Positions 24,441-34,682 of a stretch of 64,000 bases of DNA are shown piece after piece; within the stretch, counting starts at the first letter, position 1; every line of letters starts with the position of its first letter. The position numbers and the translations under genes are program-made. The stretch covers positions 26,045,992 to 26,109,991 of the forward strand of contig NC_044922.1 of NCBI RefSeq assembly GCF_003576645.1, written 5' to 3'. Under the pieces are notes generated by a model, which had not been told where the DNA came from, did no database searches, and saw only the letters and a list, made by a program, of their open reading frames with translations. The stretch is from Ipomoea triloba (taxonomy: Eukaryota > Streptophyta > Magnoliopsida > Solanales > Convolvulaceae).

Positions 24441-25116
24441 TAATTGAGTTTGGTTAAATTTGAATTCAATTATTAAAAGTGAAAAAGCATCTAAAGATAA
24501 AACTAAAAGTTTTATTTAAATGAAATGAATATTTATTAAATTAGCAATTCACTCGCTATCCCAACGTACCAAAAAAGGATGGCTTGGCCGTTGAATTATT
24601 TGGTTGTTGATGACAGCGTTCAACCCAGTTTGACTGTGTTTTGGGTATTCCATGGTTTCTTGGTCAACCATATATATGTGTGTGTATATAATATATTCGT
24701 ATTCCTTGTTGAGATGATCTGTATTCAATTTTTGAACAAAATGTATTGGTTCCGTGGTCCATTTTGGATAATATTACAATAGCCAACCCATTCAAGGAAC
24801 TACTAGTCTTTGTGTTTATCTCATCTTATTATTAAAGAAAAAAGATGATAAATATGCCTGCTTTCTGTTCAATGATTGTTTCATGCCTAGCTTGCTTGGA
24901 CTTTGTGTTTGGGATATATGACAAAAGATTGTGGGTTGTATAATGTATACCACTATTATAATATTTTAACGAAATTTTTACCCATCCTTTAGTTGTACAA
25001 TTTTATATCATGGATGGGACATATTACATTGTGGAACCTGTTCAAAAAAATTTATGTTTGTAGTTGAGATATTTTGTACTTGCAATCAACAATTTATACG
25101 TCTATAAAAATTGAAA
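24441..25116. other. AT-rich stretch, no gene seen
   Basis: A 67-codon open frame at 24579-24782 has no recognisable features. The end of this stretch begins a copy of the dispersed GTTAACATATTATGTG repeat family. Confidence 0.5.
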
Positions 25117-25248
25117 ACACATAACATGTTAACTACAGACACATAAAATGGTAACTACAGACACATAACATGGTAACTACAGACAAATAATACATTAACT
25201 ACAAACAAATAATACGTTAACTACAAACACGTAATATGTTGTTAGAAT
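25117..25248. repeat. 22-bp tandem repeat, 6 units
   Basis: Units start at 25117, 25139, 25161, 25183, 25205 and 25227, with the pattern ACACATAACATGTTAACTAC plus AG. The first three are nearly identical and the last three drift. Single units of the same motif occur near 31370, 36570, 43700 and 54370. Confidence 0.95.
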
Positions 25249-25695
25249 ATTATGTATCTGTTGTTAACATATTGGGGGTGTTTGGTAAATTGATGTTAGC
25301 TGATTAGGTTAGTGAGTTTGACTAGTTGATAACATTTTTGGTTGATTGTAGAAAGACGTTTGGTAAAACTGTTAGCTATAGCTGATTACATGTAAAATGA
25401 CTTTCTCAAAAAGATGTTTTGAGCAGCTTTTTGATGTTTAGCGTTTTGGAGCAATAAGATGTTATGTGCATTCAATTTATTGGTTGTTTAACCAAGTCAA
25501 ACAACTAATAATGGTCAAATAAGCCAAAATTGACTAATAAGCTAACTAGGTTACCAAACATGACCATTATGTCTGTAGTTAACATGTTATGTGCCTTTAA
25601 TTTATTTAGAGGAACATAAACCGTTAGTGGCAGGTACAAAGTTATTTTAGACCAGGATTCACAATGCAAGATAGACCCTGGTCTATGGTATAATT
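25249..25695. repeat. Dispersed repeat family copy 1 (interrupted by a MITE)
   Basis: Inverted motif GTAGTTAACATGTTATGTG and the end GACCCTGGTCTATGGTATAA followed by TTTGCC match four other places (31265, 36460, 43655, 54265). A 292-bp MITE splits this copy. Confidence 0.5.
25274..25565. mobile_element. Small MITE, 292 bp, ATT target duplication
   Basis: The left end GGGGGTGTTTGGTAAA and the right end TTACCAAACATGACC are inverted repeats flanked by ATT on both sides (25271-25273, 25566-25568). Removing it restores a continuous repeat unit around ATATTATGTCTG, so it is a clean insertion. It has no coding capacity and is probably PIF/Harbinger- or hAT-related. Confidence 0.7.
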
Positions 25696-25794
25696 TGCCT
25701 AAGTTGTATCATAATATTATGTTTTTAATTCTTTATTCTAATGTTTGAATGCTTATTTTTATAGGGTTTACATATACAAAATTAGAATAAGTCT

Positions 25795-25905
25795 TGTGTG
25801 AAAAGTATTATACTTTTGAGCTAAAATGTTACATTTTTTTATGCATTCATAAAAAGTATCATATATTTCATAGTGAGATGGTTTCACATCAGACTTAGCA
25901 AAATT
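25795..25905. repeat. Fragment of the GTGTGAGAC foldback family
   Basis: GTCTTGTGTGAAAAGTATTA on the left and AGTGAGATGGTTTCACATC on the right resemble degenerate inverted ends, about 110 bp apart. Confidence 0.3.
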
Positions 25906-26384
25906 ATACTTAGTTCAATTTAAAAATTAATAGACAAAAATAAACATGTGATATTAAAATAAATGACAAAAATACATCATTAGGCAATCAACTACGTATC
26001 AGAAGGACAAGTTGTGTACAAGTTAAGAGTTTGGGACAAAAAGTGAAACTTCCTATGTGGAAAATGAATTCAATTCCCTTTCTTCCACGACGGTGCTCTC
26101 TTATGACTTGGTAAATTCAAAATCTTTATTCCAAATGTAGTAGTAATGGTTTTGAATAATTAATTGCTTTTGTAGGTATAGTTCCTCTTCTAGTCTTCGA
26201 TCTTCATCTCATTTTACTAATGTTTTTAACGTTTGCTGTTTGTCTTTGATGTTAACATTTGTGAAATAATCGTACTCAATTTAAATTGAATCAAGTGTTA
26301 ATGTCTGTAGAGTTTTGTTCAATTTAATTTCGCGCTTTATATGATTGATGAACACATACACAAGATGCTAGGACAATTAAAAAA
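25906..26384. other. AT-rich stretch, no gene seen
   Basis: No gene, RNA or element signature can be supported. The phrase TTCCACGACGGTGCTC and AATTCAAAATCTTTATTCCA near 26085 recurs in altered form near 29270, suggesting an old duplication. Confidence 0.5.
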
Positions 26385-26736
26385 ATGATAAAGATAATTT
26401 CACTTTTAACCTCACGACTATGGTAGTATTGTCTCATCGACTTTTAATTTGATAGCTTTAGTCTTGTGACTTTATTAACATTGCCACTTTAGTCGTTTAT
26501 TACCATTTTCATTAACATAACATTAATTTTTAAAGACAATCTACTATTTTTCAATATTAGTTTTCTCTTCTTGTTGAAAAAATGTTCATATATAAACAAT
26601 ACAATAACCAATAAATTGATATACTTTATAATGAAAAATATAATTTTTAATATTATATCATTTATGAACATTTTTTGGATACGAATAGAAGACTGAAATT
26701 ATCAATAAATTGTTCCATGGATAAAAATTTTGTAAC
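26385..26736. mobile_element. Half of a long-arm foldback (MULE-like) element
   Basis: Phrases such as TTTTAACCTCACGACTATGG, CTTCTTGTTGAAAAAAT and TTATATCATTTATGA match the larger element at 55362-55905. Only part of that structure is present here, and it is cut off by the start of the next element. Confidence 0.35.
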
Positions 26737-27930
26737 AGGCATGAACGGATCCAGAAAATTATCTGAGTGGGAGCGTAGTTCAAATGACTTTAGAAATGTC
26801 AATGAAAAAATATTAAACACCATAATATAATTCAAATACAAAATATATTATAAATTGCAATACAATATTTATAATAGAGTACATGATAGTTAGGGAGGGA
26901 GCCAAAATTATACTTGGGTAAGGTGAAATTTTAAAACACTTTGAAATGTTATAAAAATATTTATGGCAAACTATGAAACATAATCAATTAGATAAAATAA
27001 TTTGAATAGAAAAGACATTATATTCATAAATACTTTAATTTAATTTTTTTTTTTAGTTAGATCAACTTTAATTTTAATTTATTGAAGGGTTGGAACTTGG
27101 AAGAGCTAAAATAAAGAAAAGAAAGCTAAAATGTACAAAAACATTGATTGTTAGATTTGATGCCATAACATCTCATATTTCATATCATATCCAAAGTTAC
27201 AACCAACTAAACTACTCAAGTCCTTAGTAGTTTGTACATAAATTTTGATTTTATATGTATCTTATTGCTATATGTGTATATTCATATACATATATATTAC
27301 ACATATACATATTACATTCATAATTAAAAAGTAATTAAACATACACATACTATACGTCCATATTACCAACATGTATTTAACACTTTAATCAATCTTACTA
27401 TAGTAATTAAACATAGAGATTCCCTTAATTTGATTATAGTATATTTTTATTACTTAAAATAATATCCATTAGTTATGCTCTTCTATTTTTTGCTTCGACT
27501 TTTCCTAATATAATTTTTAAGTAATCAATTTCAACACTAATATACCAATCTTATAATTTCAAATAAATGTACACTTTCAAATATTAGAATTGTTTATAAT
27601 TTATTATTAATTTTATTATTTAAATATATATATATAAAATTTATCCGTGTATTGCACGGTAATTTACTAGTGTGTATATATATACATATACATATACATA
27701 TATATAAGGGGATGGGGAGGGGCGAGGGGAGAGGGGAGAGGGGGCAGCTGCCCTCATTGCCCCCATTGTAGATCACTAGACCTGCCCATGAATAGAGGAC
27801 TAAATATGACAATATCAATAAAATTATGAGAAATGTGACAATACCATAATAATTTTGAGACTAAAAGAAATATCTTTTTAATACAATATTGTGATACAAT
27901 AAGGAAATATATATATATATATATATATAT
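26737..27930. repeat. 1,195-bp direct duplication, copy 1 (hAT-like element plus flank)
   Basis: The sequence from AGGCATGAACGGATCC repeats at an offset of exactly 1,195 bases with no difference seen. The first 1.05 kb is a degenerate hAT-like MITE: start CAGGCATGAACGGATCCAG, end GTAGATCACTAGACCTG, and a G-rich GGGGCAGCTGCCC segment near the right end. A related element lies at 53515-54205. Copy 1 ends in an AT run cut by an N at 27931. Confidence 0.9.
27640..27670 (+). mobile_element. Helitron 3' terminus inside the hAT-like element
   Basis: CCGTGTATTGCACGG forms a short hairpin, followed by TAATTTA then CTAG and host T. Compared with the related element at 53515, sequence resumes at the host TGTGTATATATATACAT exactly after CTAG, as a Helitron insertion predicts. 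The 5' end is upstream, between about 27200 and 27400, and not resolved. The same terminus appears at 28835-28865 in copy 2. Confidence 0.55.
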
Positions 27931-27931
27931 N
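27931..27931. other. Single ambiguous base at the duplication junction
   Basis: N separates the AT run of copy 1 from the first base of copy 2. Confidence 0.95.
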
Positions 27932-29099
27932 AGGCATGAACGGATCCAGAAAATTATCTGAGTGGGAGCGTAGTTCAAATGACTTTAGAAATGTCAATGA
28001 AAAAATATTAAACACCATAATATAATTCAAATACAAAATATATTATAAATTGCAATACAATATTTATAATAGAGTACATGATAGTTAGGGAGGGAGCCAA
28101 AATTATACTTGGGTAAGGTGAAATTTTAAAACACTTTGAAATGTTATAAAAATATTTATGGCAAACTATGAAACATAATCAATTAGATAAAATAATTTGA
28201 ATAGAAAAGACATTATATTCATAAATACTTTAATTTAATTTTTTTTTTTAGTTAGATCAACTTTAATTTTAATTTATTGAAGGGTTGGAACTTGGAAGAG
28301 CTAAAATAAAGAAAAGAAAGCTAAAATGTACAAAAACATTGATTGTTAGATTTGATGCCATAACATCTCATATTTCATATCATATCCAAAGTTACAACCA
28401 ACTAAACTACTCAAGTCCTTAGTAGTTTGTACATAAATTTTGATTTTATATGTATCTTATTGCTATATGTGTATATTCATATACATATATATTACACATA
28501 TACATATTACATTCATAATTAAAAAGTAATTAAACATACACATACTATACGTCCATATTACCAACATGTATTTAACACTTTAATCAATCTTACTATAGTA
28601 ATTAAACATAGAGATTCCCTTAATTTGATTATAGTATATTTTTATTACTTAAAATAATATCCATTAGTTATGCTCTTCTATTTTTTGCTTCGACTTTTCC
28701 TAATATAATTTTTAAGTAATCAATTTCAACACTAATATACCAATCTTATAATTTCAAATAAATGTACACTTTCAAATATTAGAATTGTTTATAATTTATT
28801 ATTAATTTTATTATTTAAATATATATATATAAAATTTATCCGTGTATTGCACGGTAATTTACTAGTGTGTATATATATACATATACATATACATATATAT
28901 AAGGGGATGGGGAGGGGCGAGGGGAGAGGGGAGAGGGGGCAGCTGCCCTCATTGCCCCCATTGTAGATCACTAGACCTGCCCATGAATAGAGGACTAAAT
29001 ATGACAATATCAATAAAATTATGAGAAATGTGACAATACCATAATAATTTTGAGACTAAAAGAAATATCTTTTTAATACAATATTGTGATACAATAAGG

Positions 29100-29101
<2 letters not shown>
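27932..29101. repeat. 1,195-bp direct duplication, copy 2
   Basis: Identical to copy 1 wherever I compared it, including the embedded Helitron terminus and the G-rich block, and beginning exactly at the element's terminal AGGCATG. It leads into a much longer AT run. Confidence 0.9.

Positions 29102-29180
<79 letters not shown>
29102..29180. repeat. (AT)n microsatellite
   Basis: An uninterrupted AT run of about 79 bases; the matching run in copy 1 is only about 24 bases before the N. Confidence 0.95.
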
Positions 29181-29185
<5 letters not shown>

Positions 29186-29559
29186 TTTAAATTAAAAAAT
29201 TAATAGAAGTAGTGGCGTGCAGTTGGATATGATTTTCCTTGAATTGCAGTTCACTTTTGTTGTTCCATCAAGGTGGTCGGTTTTGACTTGTTAAATTCGA
29301 AAATCTTTATTCCATATATGTGATATGTAGTAGTAATGGTTTTGGAGTACGAATCTATCTATTGCTTACTAAGATAGCATACACAAATTGAATTAGAATT
29401 CTCAAGTCTGATCTTTCAATAATTTAAAGGAACTTACCACCTTTTATAAGATAGATGCTTGATAATGGGCAAATCAAGTTACTAATTTCAGGCAAGTAAT
29501 TGTGGATCTAAAAAGCAACTACTAGTGGAATATACCTTTCAATTCTTCACTAGTTTATA
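29181..29559. other. AT-rich stretch, no gene seen
   Basis: A short segment near 29270 resembles 26085. Nothing else is recognised. Confidence 0.5.
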
Positions 29560-29824
29560 CTCCCTCCGTCCCGTTTTATGTTTCTGGTTCGATTAACGAG
29601 ACTTGACTGAAGTTATTTTTAATTTAATTTTTCATAATATTAATTAAATATAATATTAATATACAAAATTTATATATTTAGAAACTACACTAAAAGTACT
29701 ATTAAACACACAAAAAAAATCAAATTTAAAGACAAGTAAAAAAATAATAAAGAAAATAAATAAAGAAGAAAAAGTTGGTTTGACCAATAAATAGTAAGTA
29801 AGACAGATAAAATGGAACATGGAG
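29560..29824 (+). mobile_element. Stowaway-like MITE (Tc1/mariner), copy B, 265 bp
   Basis: The terminus CTCCCTCCGTCCCGTTTTAT follows TA at 29558-29559, and the right end ATGGAACATGGAG is followed by TA. The body matches copy A at 2918-3167 in opposite orientation. Non-coding. Confidence 0.85.
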
Positions 29825-30309
29825 TAATAAAAATCAACATTCAAATTGATATTTCAAACTATACACATACTAAAGAAATACTGAGTACTATTTTTAATAT
29901 TAAAATTATAGTTTAAGCTGGCGGTGTTTGAAATTTTTAAAAATACATTTTATATGTTGTTGTTGATGGACAATTTTAATTATCCTCGCAAGTAACACAT
30001 TTTGACTAAGTTGTAGTAAAGTTGACAAGGCTTTAACATAATTAATCAAGAGAATAATATTATATAATAAAACAAATGCTATAAATTTCTCATCATAGTT
30101 ATTATTGTTATTAAGAATATAAACGTGAAAGTAAAATGAATAATGCAAACAAACACTGTTTTGTTTAAATAATGTCAAGGTAAAATTTCGGCGAACATTC
30201 AACCGAATTCTGATGATTAAAGTCACAATATCAACGATTGACGATCGTTGACTGGCGAGGAATGAGCTTAGTTGATTTTGCAGATGAGGGAGTGAGGAAT
30301 TTTGAGGGT
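29825..30309. other. AT-rich stretch with a minus-strand open frame, no gene called
   Basis: A 142-codon open frame on the minus strand (30334-29906) has no domain, no biased composition and no splice partner. I regard it as chance, partly overlapping the subterminal repeats to the right. Confidence 0.45.
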
Positions 30310-30745
30310 AACGGCCAAAATTTGTATAAAACACAATATGACATCAATTTTCTTAAAAAATTGACGTTATATTTCTAACTGAAAAAATATTTTACAAAAT
30401 ATATATTACAATATGATGTCTGTTTTTTTTTTAAAAAAATTTGATGTCATATCTAATATATATTAACAAGAAAATTATTTACGAAAAAGATATGACATCA
30501 GTTTATTTTAAAATCGATATCGTATTTCTAGTTCTTAAAATTATATACATAATGAATGACGTCTTTTTTATTTTAAAATTTCAAATTAAATAGAAAACCG
30601 ATGTTGTAATGTATTATTTTAAAAAAATTATTTTGGTTTCAAAATTAAAAAATTAACGTCGATTTTGAAACCGACGCAATGTCATATATGTAAATTTAAA
30701 ATAAAAATAAATGTTACACAAAACTGTCGTTGTAATTTTAATTTT
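30310..30745. mobile_element. CACTA-like subterminal repeat array
   Basis: Short cores repeat in both orientations: ATATGACATCAATTTT, AAAATTGACGTTATAT, ATGACATCAGTTTATTT, ATGACGTCTTTTTT, AACGTCGATTTTG. The pattern resembles 5690-6042. No CACTA terminus is visible, so it is a fragment or an unrelated repeat cluster. Confidence 0.4.
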
Positions 30746-31264
30746 GAGTTAATTCAATTTTTAGTTCTAGATTTATAAGTAATAATCTATTTTTAATCAT
30801 TTTTTATTAGAACATCTTCATTTAGTACTAGTATTATTGTGGCATGATCATTTTAATCACTCATCAACAAAATTGTCGAAATGTCGTTAAATACAAAGAC
30901 ATTTTAATTTCTTTTTATACAAAGTAAGTTGACCTACTATATTTTATGTTTATTTTTTTGAAAAAATTCATAATTGATATATGGAGTATTTAGTAATATA
31001 TCATATCTAAATTTCGTATTTTAATAATAGTAATCGTACCATAATTATACTCAAATTATAAACTATACTTTTATTTAATATAATATGACTTCTAAGGCTA
31101 TAATTAAAAAAAAAAAATTATATGCTATAGTTTTTTTAAAAATATTTTAACATTTAATATTTATATCTGACATATGTTTTTGCGTATCGAGCATATAAAA
31201 TATTAGTATATATATATATATATGTATGTATATATGTATATATATGTATGTATATATGTATATA
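30746..31264. other. AT-rich stretch with TATG/TATATG microsatellite
   Basis: No gene is seen. A mixed TATATA/TATG run covers about 31208-31270. Confidence 0.6.
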
Positions 31265-31470
31265 TATGTTGTTAACTAAGTTAACATATTATGTAGTAAT
31301 TATGTACATGTAATTAACATATTATGTGCTTTCGATATTTATATGTGCATAATTTGTTAACTGTAAACACATAATATGTTAACCTAATACATAATCTGAA
31401 TATTATTTTGAATTGAATTATTTAAGTTCACAATACAAGATGAACCCTCGTCCATGGTATAATTTGTTGT
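31265..31470. repeat. Dispersed repeat family copy 2
   Basis: Contains TTAACATATTATGTAGTAAT, GTTAACTGTAAACACATAAT and the end GTCCATGGTATAATTTGTTG. Confidence 0.5.
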
Positions 31471-31867
31471 AGGTGACAGGTTGGGCTCTAGACCGTTTGG
31501 GCTGGAACCTTAGGCTCAAGTTGGGCCAGTCAGCCCAATGGCAGTGTTTTGGCTAATTTTGAAAAGTTTTGGGTCGTATTTTGGGCTAAAAATAATAGTA
31601 TAATTTATTACATTTAGTGAGAATTTGATATACTATTTTTTTTTAAAAAAAAATTGAATAAAGGAATAAGAATGCACAATGATTTTAAAGGAATAAGAAT
31701 CTTATTCCATCTGAAATGAAATAGACAAGGAACAGAATAAGAATTGGAATTCAATTCCATTGTTTGGTTCACGTAAGGAAAAAATTTAGAAAATTTATTA
31801 CAGTGTTTGGTTGGATTAAGGAATATAAATGCAATAAATATCAAAAAGACAAAATTACCCATCACAT
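31471..31867. other. Stretch without a gene
   Basis: GC content rises around 31470-31570 (TTGGGCCAGTCAGCCCAAT is a small palindromic word). No gene or element is recognised. Confidence 0.5.
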
Positions 31868-32122
31868 TGATATTATTATTATTATTATTATCATCATCAT
31901 CATCGGAGAGGGAAGGGGGAGACCCCAGGAGAAACAACTACTAGGAAGTCTCTCCCACAGTCCGCTCACTTGTGACATGCACGAAATCATTGAGGTAGTC
32001 CTCTTCACACACGGAGGGCAGATGCCAACGATCTTTTCTTCGTCCTTTTGGAGAGCACCCAACGAAGCAAGAGAGTCCGCCACCTTGTTCTGTTTCCGGT
32101 AAATCACTCGGATTGATAACAA
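31868..32122 (-). mobile_element. LINE 3' remnant: RNase H-like fragment with microsatellite tail
   Basis: Reading the minus strand from 32122 gives IRVIYRKQNKVADSLASLG, the same YRxxNxxADxLA signature of the RNase H-like domain end seen at 1640, then ECP/CPPCV-like residues before coding likeness fades. The fragment runs into (GAT)n(AAT)n at 31905-31868, a tail type common at LINE 3' ends. The rest of the element is absent. Confidence 0.55.
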
Positions 32123-32747
32123 AATTAAATAAGTATAAATTAGGTATTACCCAATTAAGTTAGTATGATAACTTGGGAATAACTTAATACTAGGGCCCCC
32201 CTTAGAATAGGCATGGAGAATAGATCATTCTCGGGAATACTATTTTCGGGATTAAAATTGACTTACCAAACGACTTAATAAGTCTAACCTATTCCTGGTA
32301 ATACTATTCCATCCCAACCTAATTATTGCGTAAACTAAACATGTTGTAATTATTCTGTGTCACCCTTCAAAACCAAAACTCCAAAGATTAATATTTTTTT
32401 GAAAATGATTAACTTATCATCATATGATGACAATGCCAGAAGGGTTATTTTAATCAACAAATGATTATAATCCTCCCTGACTAAATCTAAAACTCTAAAA
32501 TTTTGAATCCATCTTTGTATAAAACCAGTGTAGCATCGTATTGTTTCACAATTAAAACTTTGTAAGTAGAATATTACAAATATAAAATTGAAATAAATAA
32601 ATAAATAAGAAAGAAAGAAAGAAGGTCTATCGACCCTCTAAGCAAACTACCGCGTACTCCAGCACGCACTAGTATATGGCAAAAAGTATACTACATATTT
32701 TGATCGAGTCTCATTAATTTTATTTTATTTTTTCAATGCAGACTTTG
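32123..32747. other. AT-rich stretch, no gene seen
   Basis: The phrase GAGAATAGATCATTCTCGGGAA near 32216 is a small dyad, and the segment 32195-32340 (ACCAAACGACTTAATAAG) may be part of an old MITE. Nothing firm. Confidence 0.45.
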
Positions 32748-33062
32748 AGTGTGTTTAGTTAACATGTTTAGGCGTTTAGCTATCAGGAATGAGTATTAAT
32801 GTCATTGTTATTGTTTGGTTTACAGATTTTTAGAACACTGCTATGAGTTTTGATTACCCCTTAATTGCAAAACTTATTCCCTAATAAAATAAGGGTTTCA
32901 ATGTTTCAATCCCTTCCTCCTCAACGGTTTTCACAACTATTAATAATTATTCCCACCCTACTACCAAACATGCAAAATTTTCACCAAAACACATTACTAT
33001 TACCAAGTATTTGATATCCATTCCAATTCCGATTTTCATTCCCGTGTGCGAACCAAACACAC
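32748..33062 (-). mobile_element. MITE related to the one in invertase intron 4
   Basis: Ends GAGTGTGTTTAGTTAAC and GCGAACCAAACACACC are inverted. Its reverse complement matches 39121-39421 along the body (ATATCAAATACTTGGTAAT, TTTTGGTGAAA, GCATGTTTGGTAGT, ATTATTAATAGTTG). Non-coding and about 315 bp. Target bases are not clear here. Confidence 0.7.
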
Positions 33063-34190
33063 CTAATGGGGTAGCACTTTTCCTACTTGTGCTTGGTCAT
33101 TTGAACCTTATTCAACCTAGTACGAGTTCTTAAAAAAAAAACAGAATATTTGACCAGATAATCACTAGATTATGTTGCTATTTTATGAGATTGGGTATTT
33201 ATAATTTTACCATAACAATATATTGTATAGTGTCATTTTTTAGCAATAGACAAATTTTATTATATTGGTGATTATTTTCTTTCCAAAAGGTTAACATCGT
33301 CAATCTCAAAGTCACTTAGCTGAATACAAATGCTAAGCCTTTGCTTGCACAAAAGTAACATACAGTACCAAAAATTTGGTTATACTTATGCTTTTACTCG
33401 CATTAATTTCTATTCTTTTTTAATCTAGTAACACATTAAGCTTATAACATTGATAAATATTTAAGTATTAGTTAAATATAGCTGCTAATCTGCATGATTA
33501 TTGATTAGGAAATGCCTCTTGATCGGTGCCAGGCCATTTCATCCTCCAAACTCTTTAGCTCATTACATCTTTGTGTATCCAACATGCATGTTTACTATGC
33601 TTCATGTCTTGCTACTATTAAGCACTAGAATGTTGGTTATACAAGTAGTCCCACATCAACCATGCATGTTCTTCTTTCTTTTTTTTTCGTTATTTCCCAA
33701 TTTTGGGATTGGTGGCTTTATGAATGATGTTTTCCAACTTATATCTTTAGTGCTATGCCATTTTTTAAAAAAATAATATGCCACATATGATTTATGATAC
33801 AATTATATTTTAAAGATGTTATTGGCTTAAGAGTTTTTGTTGGTACCTTATTTGTTATTGACTAAGTGAAAATTTCAATTCTTTGTGGTTGTGGTATACT
33901 CTTGATGATGTATATATATATCATTGTTTTAGTTTAAATTCTATTTGTTTGAGAGATTGAACCAGTCGTAGTCCTCTTGGAAAGACCATGGATAGTTAAC
34001 TTGGACCATATAGGATAATAATTTGAAAGTCGAGAACCACGAGCAATCAATTTAAAATTTTAGGGTTAAACTTGGCAAAATCACCGTACTCCTACAACTT
34101 TTATAAAGAGATAAAATCTTAAATTTTAGATTAAAAAAGTAAAAAATCATAGTAATTCTAAAAATTATTCTAACATATTTCTTCCTAATT
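33063..34190. other. AT-rich stretch before the invertase gene
   Basis: A 91-codon open frame at 33501-33776 is hydrophobic and low in complexity and has no supporting signal. No other gene is seen. Confidence 0.5.
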
Positions 34191-34255
34191 CATATATATA
34201 TATGTGTGTGCGCGCGCGCGCTCGCTGCGTGCTCTGTGCGTGCGTGCATGTAATG
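34191..34255. repeat. Alternating purine-pyrimidine tract (CA/TA, GT, GC)
   Basis: A perfectly alternating run covers 34191-34221 (AT, then GT, then GC steps) and is followed by TGCGTGC-type repeats to about 34250. Such a (GC)-rich alternating tract is Z-DNA prone. It lies about 430-490 bp upstream of the invertase start codon. Confidence 0.75.
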
Positions 34256-34634
34256 CTTAAAAATTAATTATTTTGATTTTTAATGTTTGAAATCTTGTAT
34301 TTTAAATTATTTTATTTTTAAACTTAAAATCTTCGATTTGATCTGATCCATATATCTAATGTGCTACCATCAGCATATCAAATCGAATTGGATCTATACC
34401 CTTTTACAAATGCGGATGAGATTTTTCAAATCTCTTTCTAACAAATGAGATGCATTTCAAATTTGCCCCAATTCGCTACACGCTGACCCTAATTCTATCT
34501 ATTGTACTCTTGATATGAGAACATACAACGGCTCACACGAAAAAACTCTCAATTTACAATAATCTCAAGAATCTTTCAAAAAAGAATTTTTAATTAACAT
34601 TTTACCAACAAGCCGAACCACATGGGTCAATTGC

Positions 34635-34640
34635 TATAAA
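34635..34640 (+). promoter_or_regulatory. TATA-box candidate of the invertase gene
   Basis: TATAAA sits 43-48 bases before the ATG, which would leave a leader of only about 15-20 nt. It may therefore be non-functional, with a real start further upstream. Confidence 0.3.
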
Positions 34641-34682
34641 TTGATAGTGTTTAGATTTCAATCCCATCATCAAATTCCCCAA

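Noticed and set aside
25117..25248. CRISPR-like array of 22-bp repeats
   Set aside because: Units abut directly without spacers; a plain tandem repeat.
27594..29013. Two identical 74-codon minus frames taken as a duplicated gene
   Set aside because: They read through AT microsatellite and G-rich element ends; the identity comes from the 1,195-bp duplication.
29906..30334. 142-codon minus-strand frame
   Set aside because: It overlaps the subterminal repeat array, has no motif and looks like chance in AT-rich DNA.
33501..33776. 91-codon hydrophobic frame upstream of invertase
   Set aside because: Low complexity, no signal peptide logic, no promoter; probably chance.
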